Assembly (NCBI RefSeq): GCF_003339685.1
Contig: NZ_QPKI01000016.1
Coordinates: forward strand, 26,251-90,250
Origin: Halomonas sp. DQ26W
GTDB lineage: Bacteria > Pseudomonadota > Gammaproteobacteria > Pseudomonadales > Halomonadaceae
Length of the DNA stretch: 64,000 nucleotides
Direction of reading: 5' to 3'
Both the position numbers and the translations under genes were made by a program. The notes under the pieces were generated by a model. That model was not told where the DNA came from. It worked only from the letters and a program-made list of their open reading frames with translations, and did no database searches. This document shows positions 46,267-55,240 of this stretch, one piece after another (positions within the stretch are counted from its first letter, which is position 1; the number at the start of each line of letters is the position of its first letter).

Positions 46267-47244
46267 TCAACGTTGCTGGCGGTACTCCTCCAGGACCTGC
46301 TTGGCCTGGTCGTCGGCGCGCGTTTCCCAGTCGCTGAACAATTCATCGCCAGCCGCCTGCAGGGCTGCTGCCACCTCCTCGTTCGGTGTGGATATGGTCA
46401 TGCCATTTTCCTGCAGGGCCTCTGCGCTGGCGTCGTTGTCTTCACGGCTCATCTGCCAGCCACGCTCTTCGGCACGGGCGGCTGCGTCGAGCAGGGCCTC
46501 CTGGGTGGCCTCGTCGAGGCGGTCGAAGGCGCGCTGGTTGATAAAGACGATATTCTTGGGCAGCCACAGGTTGGCGTCGGTGTAATGGGAAACATAGTCC
46601 CAGGCTGTCATGGCATTACCGGTAGAGGTCGAAGTGATCATGGCATCGACCCGGCCGGTGCTGAAGGCGGTGGGAATGTCCGACTCTTCGGTTTCGGTGG
46701 GGTTGCCGCCGAGATTGTCGACGAAGCGCTGAGTGTTGATATTCGGCGCCCGTACCCGCAGGCCCTCAAACCGCTCAGGATCGTTCAGCTCGAAATCGGT
46801 ATAGATGCCCTGGGAGGGCCAGGCAACGGCGTATAGTGGCATCATGCCCTGGCTGGCGAACTGCTCGGAGATGATGGGTTTGGTGGCTTCCCACAGGGCG
46901 AAGGCTTCTTCATAACTGCCTGCAACCCCAGGCAGGGTATCGACCTCGAAGATCGGGTCGTCGTTGGATAGAACCGAGAGGAAGACCTCGCCCGCCTCGA
47001 TGGTACCGCGACGGACTGATGGCTTGATCTCGCCGTGAGCGACCAGGGAGCCGCCGCTGTGCACGTTGATACGTAATTCACCATTGGTGGCTTCTGCCAC
47101 GTCCTCGGCGAACTGCTTGACGTTCTTGGTATGGAAGCTGGCATCACCATAGGGAGTCGCCATGGTCCATTCCGCTGCTTGGGCGCCCGCAGCAACGCTG
47201 ATGGCAGCTGCCAGTATCACGGGAGTGGCTAGTGTCTTTTGCAT
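46267..47244 (-). CDS. TRAP transporter periplasmic substrate-binding protein (DctP family), probable 5-oxoproline binder
   Basis: This 325-residue secreted protein has signal peptide MQKTLATPVILAAAISVA...AQAAEW. DctP landmarks are HTKNVKQFAEDVAEATNGEL, LRVRAPNINTQRFVDNLGG (with the ligand arginine) and STGRVDAMITS. A DctP subfamily that binds pyroglutamate has been described in Bordetella pertussis. The adjacent pxpABC genes point to the same ligand here, but this is inference from context. Confidence 0.9.
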   Translation of the reverse strand: MQKTLATPVILAAAISVAAGAQAAEWTMATPYGDASFHTKNVKQFAEDVAEATNGELRINVHSGGSLVAHGEIKPSVRRGTIEAGEVFLSVLSNDDPIFEVDTLPGVAGSYEEAFALWEATKPIISEQFASQGMMPLYAVAWPSQGIYTDFELNDPERFEGLRVRAPNINTQRFVDNLGGNPTETEESDIPTAFSTGRVDAMITSTSTGNAMTAWDYVSHYTDANLWLPKNIVFINQRAFDRLDEATQEALLDAAARAEERGWQMSREDNDASAEALQENGMTISTPNEEVAAALQAAGDELFSDWETRADDQAKQVLEEYRQQR

Positions 47245-47310
47245 GGTAGAGACCTCTTGTTGATGTTGATGGTCGTGCTGTTGCCTGGGGGTGAGATTGG
47301 ATGCGCCTCG

Positions 47311-47748
47311 TTACTGCTTCTTGAACAGCTGGCTCTCCCGATCCTTGAACGCCTTGAATTCAAGGGCATTGCCGGAGGGGTCGTAGAAGAACATCGTGGC
47401 CTGCTCGCCGGGCTGACCCTTGAAGCGAAGATAGGGCTCAATCTCGAAGCTCACGCCATGGGCTTTCAGCTTCCCGGCGAGCGCCTCCCAGGCCGGCATC
47501 TCCAGCACCACACCGAAGTGAGGGACCGGCACGCCGTGACCGTCGACAGGATTGGTATGGCTGGTGACGGGCTTGTCCTTGAGGGCTGGATTGAGGTGAC
47601 AGACGAACTGATGGCCGAATAGATTGAAGTCGACCCAGCTTTCCGATGAGCGACCTTCGGGACAGCCCAGGAAGTCGCCATAAAAGGCCCGAGCCTCATC
47701 GATATCCCGGACCTGAACGGCAAGGTGGAAAGGATCGGAAACGGACAT
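47311..47748 (-). CDS. VOC family (glyoxalase/dioxygenase-fold) protein
   Basis: This 145-residue protein has two paired beta-alpha-beta modules: FHLAVQVRDIDEARAFYGDFLGC (about 7-30), and PHFGVVLEMPAWEALAGKL (81-99) with MFFYDPSGNALEFKAFKD (118-135). Metal ligands typical of the fold are present (H8, H82, E131). It precedes dctP by 66 bases on the same strand and may be the first gene of the TRAP operon. The function is unknown; the fold includes lactoylglutathione lyases, ring-cleaving dioxygenases and resistance proteins. Confidence 0.82.
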   Translation of the reverse strand: MSVSDPFHLAVQVRDIDEARAFYGDFLGCPEGRSSESWVDFNLFGHQFVCHLNPALKDKPVTSHTNPVDGHGVPVPHFGVVLEMPAWEALAGKLKAHGVSFEIEPYLRFKGQPGEQATMFFYDPSGNALEFKAFKDRESQLFKKQ

Positions 47749-47838
47749 TTGGCCTCCAGGGCTGTTGTCATCGTGAATAGCAGATTTTCTTAATTGATAA
47801 ACCTCGCAGAGGCCATCGTCAACCGTTTTTATAAATAA

Positions 47839-47851
47839 TATCAGTTTGATA
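47839..47851. promoter_or_regulatory. 13-bp palindrome in the divergent VOC/pxpA promoter region
   Basis: TATCA-GTT-TGATA is a perfect 5-3-5 inverted repeat in an AT-rich stretch between the VOC gene and pxpA. It is a candidate operator for the GlaR-like regulator encoded at 50769-51455; the link is positional only. Confidence 0.35.
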
Positions 47852-47966
47852 GAAGCGTCCGGTAAGGAATATCGGAAAAAACGATTGGCACCTTCAAAGC
47901 CCTATCCATATAGTTAGAGAGAAAATATGCAGTAAAGCTTCATTTGCCATAACAAAAGGAATCGCC

Positions 47967-48719
47967 ATGGTCATACCCTTGCTCAATTGCGATATGGGAG
48001 AGAGCTTCGGCAATTACACACTGGGGTTGGACAGCGAAGTAATGCCCTTTGTCGACTGTGCCAATATCGCCTGTGGCTTTCACGCCTCTGACCCTCATGT
48101 GATGCGTCAGACAGTGCGGCTTGCGATAGAGCATGGGGTCAAGATCGGAGCACATCCGGCGTATCTCGATCTGATGGGTTTCGGGCGTCGTTCAATGGCG
48201 TACTCCCCCGAGGAGATCGAGGACCTTGTGCTCTATCAGATTGGTGCTCTGGCTGGGCTCTGTCAGGCGGAAGGTACAGCCATTCGCTACGTCAAGCCCC
48301 ACGGCGCCCTATACAACGACATGGCCCGGGATCCTGACCTGCTCAAGGGTGTAATGCGAGCTGTTCGCGCCTATGACGACAGCCTGCCGTTGATGGTAAT
48401 GGCAACGGCGGATCCAGAGCCATTCCGAACACTGGCCGCCGACATGGGGCTCTCGATCTGGTTCGAGACGTTTGCCGATCGCGCCTACGATGCTCAGGGA
48501 CACCTGGTCTCCCGCCGGCTGCCCGACGCCGTTCACCACGACGAAGCCACCATCGTGGCCCAGGCGGTGACGCTGGCCAGGGGGGGCGCCTTGACAGCCA
48601 GCGATGGTTCGGCACTGACACTGCCCTGCGATACGCTTTGCGTGCACGGCGACAATCCCGAGTCGGTGGCGGCGGTGAGAGCCATTCGCGAGGCGTTTGG
48701 CAACCTGGAGTCAGCGTGA
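47967..48719 (+). CDS. pxpA: 5-Oxoprolinase subunit A (LamB/YcsF family)
   Basis: This 250-residue subunit of the ATP-dependent 5-oxoprolinase converts 5-oxoproline to glutamate with PxpB and PxpC. It has the family start [58 protein letters not shown] and [11 protein letters not shown]. The ATG at 47967 is the only suitable start. pxpB starts inside its stop codon (GTGA), so translation is coupled. Confidence 0.95.
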   Translation: MVIPLLNCDMGESFGNYTLGLDSEVMPFVDCANIACGFHASDPHVMRQTVRLAIEHGVKIGAHPAYLDLMGFGRRSMAYSPEEIEDLVLYQIGALAGLCQAEGTAIRYVKPHGALYNDMARDPDLLKGVMRAVRAYDDSLPLMVMATADPEPFRTLAADMGLSIWFETFADRAYDAQGHLVSRRLPDAVHHDEATIVAQAVTLARGGALTASDGSALTLPCDTLCVHGDNPESVAAVRAIREAFGNLESA

Positions 48720-49420
48720 GGGCCGGCATCGAAACGACGGCCATGGATGTGTTGATGATCAGGCTCTTCGACACCATCGAAGAGACCAATATGGCATGGA
48801 TCATTGCCGCCGACCGGGCCCTGCGCGAGGCCTTCGGCGAGACACTGATCGACCTGGTGCCGTCATACACCACTCTGATGCTTCACTATGACTGCCTTGA
48901 GCTGGAGCATCGTGAAGCTCATCGGCGTATTCGGGAGGCGCTGGACGATCTACAGCCCGCCGACACACAGGCGGGAAAACGTCACGAGATCCCGGTGTGG
49001 TATGACCTGAGTGTCGGGCCCGAACTCCAGCGAGTGGCCGAGCGGGCGGGCGTCACTGTCGAAACGGTGATTCAGCGGCATTGCGACCACGACTACTGCG
49101 TCTTCGCCCTGGGGTTCGCTCCCGGTTACGGTTTCATGGGGCTTGTCGAGGAGGCGCTGGCTACGCCGCGCCTGGAGACGCCACGGCACAAGGTCGCCGC
49201 GGGCAGCGTTGGCATCGCGGGTCGCCAGACCGCCATCTACCCGCTGCCTTCGCCCGGCGGCTGGAATATCCTGGGGCGCACGGCGGTGCCGTTGTTCGAG
49301 CATGCTCGGCGCGGCGATCCCCTGCTCAAGCCGGGAGACCGGGTGCGCTTCAAGGCTGTGTCGCGTGATGAGTTCGAGGCGCAGGGCGGCGATATCACGC
49401 CGCTGGAGGAGCGCCCATGA
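48716..49420 (+). CDS. pxpB: 5-Oxoprolinase subunit B (KipI-like)
   Basis: This 234-residue carboxyltransferase-domain protein has [13 protein letters not shown], a [28 protein letters not shown] block and [11 protein letters not shown]. It matches the KipI/PxpB family that was once named for sporulation-kinase inhibition. The start is GTG 48716 behind GGAG at 5 bases, overlapping the pxpA stop; an ATG 10 codons in is an alternative. It overlaps pxpC by 4 bases. Confidence 0.94.
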   Translation: MRAGIETTAMDVLMIRLFDTIEETNMAWIIAADRALREAFGETLIDLVPSYTTLMLHYDCLELEHREAHRRIREALDDLQPADTQAGKRHEIPVWYDLSVGPELQRVAERAGVTVETVIQRHCDHDYCVFALGFAPGYGFMGLVEEALATPRLETPRHKVAAGSVGIAGRQTAIYPLPSPGGWNILGRTAVPLFEHARRGDPLLKPGDRVRFKAVSRDEFEAQGGDITPLEERP

Positions 49421-50376
49421 AGGACACGATTGCTGCTGGGATGCGCGTCGTCCAGGCCGGCCCCCTTGCCATGATCGAGGATGGCGGGCGCGTGGGCGTA
49501 CGCCATCTCGGCGTTACCCAGAGCGGTGCCGCTGACTGGGTCTCGCACTACTGGGCCAATTGGTTGCTGGGCAATTCCCCCGATAGCGCTGCCCTGGAAA
49601 TCGTGGTGGGTGGTGGCCTGACCCTTGAGGTCGAGCGTGCCACCAGGTTGGCCCTGGTCGGGGCCGATCTCGATGCGCGACTCGATGACGAACCGCTTGT
49701 CCCCGGCACCAGTTTTGCGGTGCGAGAAGGGCAGCGGCTAGTTTTCAGGCAGCCCTGCGATGGGCTACGTGTCTATCTCGCTTTTCCCGGTGGGCTGGAA
49801 GCGCCGGAGGTGTTGGGTAGCCGCAGCACCACACCACGGGAGCAACTCGGCGGGTTACACGGCGACGGCCAGCCGCTCAAGGCTGGTGACCGACTTGCCT
49901 GGCGGGGAGAGCCAAATGATGAGCGTAGCATTCCGGAGCGATTGCTACCCCCCATGCCTCGGCCGGGCTGCCGACTGGCAATGGTACCCGGCGCCCAGAT
50001 CGCCGAATTCACCGGTTCAAGCCTTTATGCCGCTTTCAATACCGACTGGCGGGTCGATGATCGCGCCGACCGTATGGGGGCGCGGTTACGCGGTCCGACA
50101 TTGCAATGTCGCCTGGGGAGCATGATTTCGGAGGGAATTCCACTTGGGGCCGTTCAGGTGCCGCCGGACGGCCAGCCTATCGTCCTGCTTAATGATCGAC
50201 AGACCATCGGGGGATACCCTCGGCTGGGAGCCCTGACACCCATCGCCGCGGCCAGGCTGGCCCAGTGTCTACCGGGACAGGAGGTCAAGCTGGTGGCGGT
50301 GTCGCGGGAGCGTGCGGTAGCCGACTATCGACGGATGCTGCAAAATTTCAGTGACGGCGTGCCCATGACACGTTGA
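49417..50376 (+). CDS. pxpC: 5-Oxoprolinase subunit C (KipA-like)
   Basis: This 319-residue partner of PxpB has the urea-amidolyase-like pattern VVQAGPLAMIEDGGRVGVRHLGVTQSGAAD, followed by LRVYLAFPGGLEAPEVLGSRST. The C-terminal part contains SEGIPLGAVQVPPDGQPIVL and QTIGGYPRLG. The complex sits in the cytoplasm, so the substrate must be imported, presumably by the adjacent TRAP system. It converges on a small ribbon-helix-helix gene 4 bases away. Confidence 0.94.
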   Translation: MKDTIAAGMRVVQAGPLAMIEDGGRVGVRHLGVTQSGAADWVSHYWANWLLGNSPDSAALEIVVGGGLTLEVERATRLALVGADLDARLDDEPLVPGTSFAVREGQRLVFRQPCDGLRVYLAFPGGLEAPEVLGSRSTTPREQLGGLHGDGQPLKAGDRLAWRGEPNDERSIPERLLPPMPRPGCRLAMVPGAQIAEFTGSSLYAAFNTDWRVDDRADRMGARLRGPTLQCRLGSMISEGIPLGAVQVPPDGQPIVLLNDRQTIGGYPRLGALTPIAAARLAQCLPGQEVKLVAVSRERAVADYRRMLQNFSDGVPMTR

Positions 50377-50379
50377 CAC

Positions 50380-50601
50380 TCAAGCGCCAAGTCCGCTTTC
50401 CCGCAGCAACTGATCAAGGCTCGTCTCGCTGGACCTGGCCGGCCGGTTGTCGGCGCCCTCCATATGGAGCTGGGTTTCCAGGTCGTCCATCCCGATGCCG
50501 AGACAGCGCCCGATCAGCTCTGCCTTGCTCACCCCGGTTTGCCGGCAGAGATGGTCTAGACGGGACTCGGTTTCGCGGGAAAATCGCAGCAGGTGTGGCA
50601 T
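50380..50601 (-). CDS. Small ribbon-helix-helix (CopG-type) DNA-binding protein
   Basis: The 73-residue protein begins with a short beta strand (PHLLRFS) and two helices separated by a turn (RETESRLDHLCRQTGVSKAELIGRCLGIGMDDLE). That is the pattern of CopG/RHH dimers. The C-terminal 35 residues are polar (RPARSSETSLDQLLRESG). RHH proteins are often antitoxins, but no toxin gene is next to it, so a stand-alone repressor is equally possible. It is on the minus strand between pxpC and the GntR gene. Its promoter would lie in 50602-50768. Confidence 0.65.
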   Translation of the reverse strand: MPHLLRFSRETESRLDHLCRQTGVSKAELIGRCLGIGMDDLETQLHMEGADNRPARSSETSLDQLLRESGLGA

Positions 50602-50768
50602 GGCATCATCTCTCCATTCACCCGTCAGTCAGCATCGCGCTGCGACAGGTCGATAGCTCGGTTATTCCTTCAAGATAAAAGCTGCGTGCTGCCTTGTCAT
50701 CTCTTCAGCACCTCGCTTGATGATGCTGGCCTCCGGTTACTGCTTCATGACAGTGCTGTCGAGGTAGC

Positions 50769-51455
50769 TCATGCCAGACCTCGACGCTGCATGACCTCGG
50801 TAATGATCGGTACCGGTGTCATCAGGTGTTCGCGCATCATGTCGGCGGCACGCTCGGCCTTGCGCTCCAGAATGACATCGACCAGCGCCGCATGCTCTCG
50901 GCGCTTGCGCTCCAGGGCCGCTTCCGAAAAGACCGTCTCGCACAGCCAGAGATGGCGATAACGCTCTACCTGGTCGAACAGGCTCTCGCGGACCTGCAGC
51001 AGGTGGGGAGAGCTGCAGCCGCTGGCAATGGCAGTATGAAAGGCCTGGTGGCGGGTATCCCAGATATCGAGCAGCTCATCGGGGGTATTGACCTCCATGA
51101 CCTTGGATAGCGTATGGCCCTTGGCCAGGATATCGGCCTCCCAACTGTCGTCGCCACGCTCGATGGCCAGTCTCAGGATAAGTCCCTCGAGTTGGGCACG
51201 TGCATCGTAGAGGTCGGCAAGCTCGGCCAGTGACATCGGTGCGACTCGGTAGCCACGTTGGCTGATGGCCACCACCAGGCGTTCCGCCACGAGTTGGGAC
51301 AGGGCCTCGCGAAGCGGACCGATGCCCAGGTCGTAACGCTCCTTGAGGCGACTCATCAGCAGTTTTTCGCCGGGTTTGAACACCCCGCGCGTGATGTCAT
51401 GCTTCAGCCAGCTGTAGGCGCTGATACCAAGGTTCTGTCGTGGGCTGCTGTCCAT
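50769..51455 (-). CDS. GntR family regulator, FCD subfamily, GlaR/CsiR-like
   Basis: This 228-residue regulator has a GntR helix-turn-helix (LLMSRLKERYDLGIGPLREALSQLVAERLV) and an FCD effector domain (DTRHQAFHTAIASGCSSPHLLQ, MMREHLMTPVPII). From memory it resembles E. coli CsiR/GlaR, the glutarate-responsive repressor of the csiD operon, along its whole length. The ATG at 51455 follows AGGA. Glutarate, glutamate and 5-oxoproline are related five-carbon acids, and the adjacent genes are pxpABC and a TRAP system, so control of these genes is likely. The ligand is not proven. Confidence 0.88.
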   Translation of the reverse strand: MDSSPRQNLGISAYSWLKHDITRGVFKPGEKLLMSRLKERYDLGIGPLREALSQLVAERLVVAISQRGYRVAPMSLAELADLYDARAQLEGLILRLAIERGDDSWEADILAKGHTLSKVMEVNTPDELLDIWDTRHQAFHTAIASGCSSPHLLQVRESLFDQVERYRHLWLCETVFSEAALERKRREHAALVDVILERKAERAADMMREHLMTPVPIITEVMQRRGLA

Positions 51456-51579
51456 TGTCGGTCATCCTTGCTTTTGTAGAGCATGATAACCAATTGGCGC
51501 CAGAACGGTAATGGCAGGACATTCAATCCAAGTGTCCTTCATTGAAGTGATTGTCCGTTATTGCAATAAGACGTGGACA

Positions 51580-52227
51580 TTACCGGCTTTGAGGTTGCCG
51601 TTCTTGTTGACTGGCCATCTGTTCCACTGACCAGTCAACCAGATCCTGGGCGAGACGGTCCGCCGCCAGTCCGAACGCATCGACCACCGCAGCAATGTCC
51701 GTGCCATCTGCGGGTTGTTGCTGGGTGAAACGCTGGCTGGCCACCAACTGACGGGTTCGGGTATCGATCAGGCGTGCATCCAGTCGAATGACGGCTTCCG
51801 GGCGACCGTCACGGTATTCGCTCTGGAATGCTCGAAGATCACTGGTGAGTTCCAGGTCGGCCGAAAGCGGCGTGTCTGCATGGATCAGCCGGGTTATTCG
51901 ACCATCCGCCTGGAAGGCATCGATGAAGCGATTGCGCATCAACACGGGGGTGGCATCTGCCCAGCGAGCGCCTTGGTAGACTTGAGGCTGATTGGGGGTC
52001 GGTACCACTACGATACGAGTCCCGTCCAGCAGTCCTCCGGCGCTGGGCGTCGCCAGGCGCAACGTAGGACCGCCTGATGCCAGCGCGTTGTGTAGCGGGC
52101 TCTCCCGGGACTGGGCGGGGAGGTCATAGAGTGTGACGGGATCGCTTTGGGGCATGAGGGTGCAGGCCGAAAGCAGCCCCAGGGCGGCGATCGACAGCAG
52201 TCTGGTGAAACGTTGTCTTGTCCTCAC
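51580..52227 (-). CDS. Outer-membrane-directed lipoprotein, ABC-transport auxiliary component (PqiC/ABC_trans_aux-like)
   Basis: This 215-residue protein has a lipoprotein signal (LLSAC, acylated Cys22). A globular domain follows with LYDLPAQSRESP, ILVVPTPNQPQVYQGARWADATP-like text (residues 70-95) and AVIRLDARLIDTRTRQLVASQRF. This matches the auxiliary lipoprotein of MCE-type lipid transport operons. The start is a GTG at 52227 behind GGAG, overlapping the stop of the MlaD-like gene. It is the last of four overlapping genes and probably joins the periplasmic MCE bridge to the outer membrane. Confidence 0.85.
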   Translation of the reverse strand: MRTRQRFTRLLSIAALGLLSACTLMPQSDPVTLYDLPAQSRESPLHNALASGGPTLRLATPSAGGLLDGTRIVVVPTPNQPQVYQGARWADATPVLMRNRFIDAFQADGRITRLIHADTPLSADLELTSDLRAFQSEYRDGRPEAVIRLDARLIDTRTRQLVASQRFTQQQPADGTDIAAVVDAFGLAADRLAQDLVDWSVEQMASQQERQPQSR

Positions 52228-53165
52228 GGGGTGAACTCCTCGACGCCGTCACGCCCCATCAGGAAGTCGGCTGGATTCTCCTCCAGGCGACGGATGACGC
52301 GGTTGAGGGTGTTGAGTGTATTGCGCAGCTCAACCGTCGCAGGCCCCAGCCCCTCGATGCCTCGTATACCGCTTTCCAGAGCGCCTTGGTTGGCACCAAG
52401 CAGCGCCTCTATCTGCTCGGCGGTGCGGGCCAGGCTCGTGGTGGTCTGGCGAGCACCATCCATGATCTCTTCGCCCTGGCCACCGAGCATGCCGCCGGCC
52501 CGCTCGATGAACGAGCGCAATTCCCCGAGGGCCTCGGCACCTTCGGCGGACAGCGCTTCTGCCCGCGCCATCAATCGGCTGGGGCCGTCACCGATGCGTG
52601 CCAGGCTGTCGCTGGTTCGCTCCAGGTTGGCCAGAATATTGTGCACGCTATCGGTATTCTCCTCAGACAGTAGCGCTTCGAGTCGATCGAGTACGCGGTT
52701 GACGTTGCCGAGGATTTCCTCGCCGTCTCCGAGCAGGGCACTCAACGGTGAAGGGTCGGCGACAATACGCGGCGGAGAATCTCCTGCGGTGGCAACCAGC
52801 AGCAGGCTCTCGGGTGTGCCGCCATGCAGCTGAATCGACATGCTGCCGGTGATATTGGCCAACGCCAGGCGGGCACGGGTATCGCGGCGAATGGGTATAT
52901 GGCTTTCGACGCGAATTCGGGCCAGTACGTTGCGTGGATCTTGTGGGTCGAGGCGCAGGTCGGTGACCTCACCCACCCTGACCCCGCTGTACTCAACGGT
53001 GCTGCCTTCTGCCAAACCACTGACGCTGCGGTCGAAGAAGACCTCGTAGTGGTTGAATTGCCTGTCGCTGGTGCTCTGGGTCATCCACAGGGCGAACAGT
53101 AGTCCACCGGCCAGGGCCAGCACGGCGAACAGGCCGATCACGACATGGTGCGCTCGTGTTTCCAT
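52224..53165 (-). CDS. MlaD-like MCE-domain periplasmic lipid-binding protein
   Basis: The 313-residue protein is anchored by one N-terminal helix (HHVVIGLFAVLALAGGLLFALWM), followed by one MCE domain (about 40-125: YEVFFDRSVSGLAEGSTVEYSGVRVGEV). A long helical C-terminal region (SVHNILANLERTSDSLARI and similar heptads) could form a tunnel through the periplasm. It is longer than E. coli MlaD (183). The ATG at 53165 has GGAGG 7 bases before it; a GTG one codon upstream is possible. It overlaps its neighbours on both sides. Confidence 0.9.
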   Translation of the reverse strand: METRAHHVVIGLFAVLALAGGLLFALWMTQSTSDRQFNHYEVFFDRSVSGLAEGSTVEYSGVRVGEVTDLRLDPQDPRNVLARIRVESHIPIRRDTRARLALANITGSMSIQLHGGTPESLLLVATAGDSPPRIVADPSPLSALLGDGEEILGNVNRVLDRLEALLSEENTDSVHNILANLERTSDSLARIGDGPSRLMARAEALSAEGAEALGELRSFIERAGGMLGGQGEEIMDGARQTTTSLARTAEQIEALLGANQGALESGIRGIEGLGPATVELRNTLNTLNRVIRRLEENPADFLMGRDGVEEFTP

Positions 53166-53956
53166 CACCGATCCTCCGTATGCTGTGCGGCCAGGCTTGC
53201 CGCGCGGCCCCTGGGGCCATGAAAGTACTCACGTATCCAGTCATCGTCGGTGGCTTCCACGGTCGCCAGGTCAGCGGCGACGAGGATCCGTTTGTCGGCA
53301 ATCACCGCTACCCTGTCGCAGGTGGTGTACAGCGTATCCAGGTCATGCGTGACCAGAAATACGCTGAAACCCAGGGCATCGCGTAGGGTCATCAGTAGCT
53401 GGTCGAAGGCCGCCGCTCCGATCGGGTCGAGGCCGGCAGTGGGCTCGTCGAGGAACAGTACTTCGGGATCCAGGGCGAGTGCCCGCGCCAGTGCCGCCCG
53501 CTTGGTCATGCCTCCGGAAAGCGCGTCGGGATACAGCAAGGCCGCATCTGGCGGCAGGCCCGCCAGTGCCAGCTTGACCCGAGCGAGGTGCTCGGCATCG
53601 GCTCGCGCCAGGCCGGCATGCTCGATCAGGGGTAGGGCCACGTTCTCCTGCAGATTGAGAGAGGTGAACAGGGCGCCGCGCTGAAACATCACTCCGAAGC
53701 GTCGCTCCAGAAGAGAACGCTGATTGGGGGGCAGGCGCTGCAGGTCCTCGCCGAAGACCCGGATAGTGCCGCCGTCCGGGTGCTTGAGGCCAATGACACT
53801 GCGCAGCAGCACCGACTTGCCGGTACCCGAGCCGCCGACGACGCCGAGTATCTCACCGCGCCGAATGTCGAGGTCGAGATCCTCATGCACTACATTAGGT
53901 CCGAATCGATTGATCAGTCCGCGTACTTCGATGACCGCCGCTTCGGATCTGCTCAC
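53165..53956 (-). CDS. MlaF-like ABC transporter ATP-binding protein
   Basis: This 263-residue ATPase has Walker A GGSGTGKSV, Q-loop FGVMFQRGALFTSLNLQENVA, signature LSGGMTKRAALARAL, Walker B VLFLDEPTAGLDP and switch histidine VFLVTHDLDTL. The LSGGM pattern is typical of the Mla family. I chose the GTG at 53956, which overlaps the permease stop; reading further upstream would run into the permease gene in another frame and resembles nothing. It couples ATP hydrolysis to phospholipid transfer across the envelope. Confidence 0.92.
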   Translation of the reverse strand: MSRSEAAVIEVRGLINRFGPNVVHEDLDLDIRRGEILGVVGGSGTGKSVLLRSVIGLKHPDGGTIRVFGEDLQRLPPNQRSLLERRFGVMFQRGALFTSLNLQENVALPLIEHAGLARADAEHLARVKLALAGLPPDAALLYPDALSGGMTKRAALARALALDPEVLFLDEPTAGLDPIGAAAFDQLLMTLRDALGFSVFLVTHDLDTLYTTCDRVAVIADKRILVAADLATVEATDDDWIREYFHGPRGRAASLAAQHTEDR

Positions 53957-55089
53957 CAGCCCATCCCCATGAAGAACATGGCCGCCAGGGCATCGATCAG
54001 GATTACCATGAAGATAGACTGTACCACGCTCGATGTGGTGTGCTCGCCGACCGATTGTGCGCTGCCACTGGCCTTGAACCCCTCCAGGCAACCGATGACC
54101 GCGATCAGAAAGGCAAAGATCGGTGCCTTGGCGAGCCCCACCAGGAAGTGTCGCAGGGGGATGTCGCGTTGCAGGATGTCGAGGAACTGGATCAGCGAGA
54201 TGTCCAGCGCCAGGAGACAAACCATGGCGCCTCCCGCGATACCGCTGAGCATGCCGATGAAGGCGAGTATCGGCAGGCTGATCATCATGGCCAGGACCCG
54301 TGGCAGTACCAGTAGTTCCATAGTGCTGAGACCCAGGGCGCGCAGGGCATCGATTTCCTCGTTGGCCTTCATCGAACCGATCTGGGCGGTGAAGGCGCTG
54401 GCCGTACGTCCGGCCAGCATGATGGCGGCAAGCAGCACGCCGAATTCGCGAAGGAAAGAGTAGGTCACCAGGTTGACGGTGAAGATGGTAGCACCGAAGT
54501 CACGCAGGACCGTGGCCCCAAGGAAGGCAACGACAGCGCCAACCAGGAAGGTCAGCAGGGCAACGATGGGGATGGCGTTGAGCCCTGTCTGCTGGATATG
54601 GGCGACCAGGGCCGTGAGCCGCCAGCGCCGGGGTTTCAGGAGCGATGATGCCAGGCTGGCCAGGGTAAGGCCAATGAATCCGAGTAGCTGGGTCTGTTGC
54701 CTTCCCAAATTCTCGATGTTGCGACCGATATCTCCCAGTGCACCCAGGGCGGCAAAGCGGGTGCGATGAGGGAGTAGTGTTGAATCAGGCATGGCACGGG
54801 CCACAGCCACCAGCAATGCATGGCGTTCGGGAGGCTGTTCGGGGGCCCATGTGGCGACGTCGAGTATTCGCTCCGGTCCCATCAACTCAACCAGCAGCAC
54901 TGCTCCCGAGGTGTCCAGTTCACCGAGTTCTTCCAGGTCCAGCTCCCTGGTATCCGGGCCATGCCCGTGACGCTGGTGGCCAATGGTCTTTCGGAGCCGG
55001 TTGTGGTGCAGTAATGTCCAGTCACCAGTGGCGCGAAGCCCGCTTGCATACTGTACGAGGTTGCCGGGGCATGAGGCGGTCTGTGGCAT
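53953..55089 (-). CDS. MlaE-like lipid ABC transporter permease with N-terminal STAS-like domain
   Basis: This 378-residue inner-membrane protein has a typical MlaE half in its last 250 residues, with AFLGATVLRDFGATIFTVNLVTYSFLREFGVLLAAIMLAGRTASAF and GSMKANEEIDALRALGL (pieces quoted separately). Before it is a soluble region of about 110 residues (GDWTLLHHN, RELDLEELGELDTSGAVLLVEL) that resembles a STAS domain. In E. coli the STAS protein MlaB is separate, so this is a MlaB-MlaE fusion. The ATG at 55089 has AAGG 10 bases upstream. It is first in the operon. Confidence 0.87.
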   Translation of the reverse strand: MPQTASCPGNLVQYASGLRATGDWTLLHHNRLRKTIGHQRHGHGPDTRELDLEELGELDTSGAVLLVELMGPERILDVATWAPEQPPERHALLVAVARAMPDSTLLPHRTRFAALGALGDIGRNIENLGRQQTQLLGFIGLTLASLASSLLKPRRWRLTALVAHIQQTGLNAIPIVALLTFLVGAVVAFLGATVLRDFGATIFTVNLVTYSFLREFGVLLAAIMLAGRTASAFTAQIGSMKANEEIDALRALGLSTMELLVLPRVLAMMISLPILAFIGMLSGIAGGAMVCLLALDISLIQFLDILQRDIPLRHFLVGLAKAPIFAFLIAVIGCLEGFKASGSAQSVGEHTTSSVVQSIFMVILIDALAAMFFMGMGW

Positions 55090-55240
55090 CGCGTATCGCC
55101 TTTCTTTCCCTGAATTTGGCTGCAATGACGCTGGGATATCACTATACCCTTATGCTGCAGGGCGTGACAGTTCACCCAGACCAGAACCGCAATTCGATTG
55201 GCGTGGCAGGCGCTCACGAAAGGGTACTGGCAGGGAGGCT

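Noticed and set aside
50380..50601. Toxin-antitoxin pair
   Set aside because: Only the DNA-binding partner is visible. Neighbouring genes are pxpC and a GntR regulator, and no toxin frame is found in 50602-50768.
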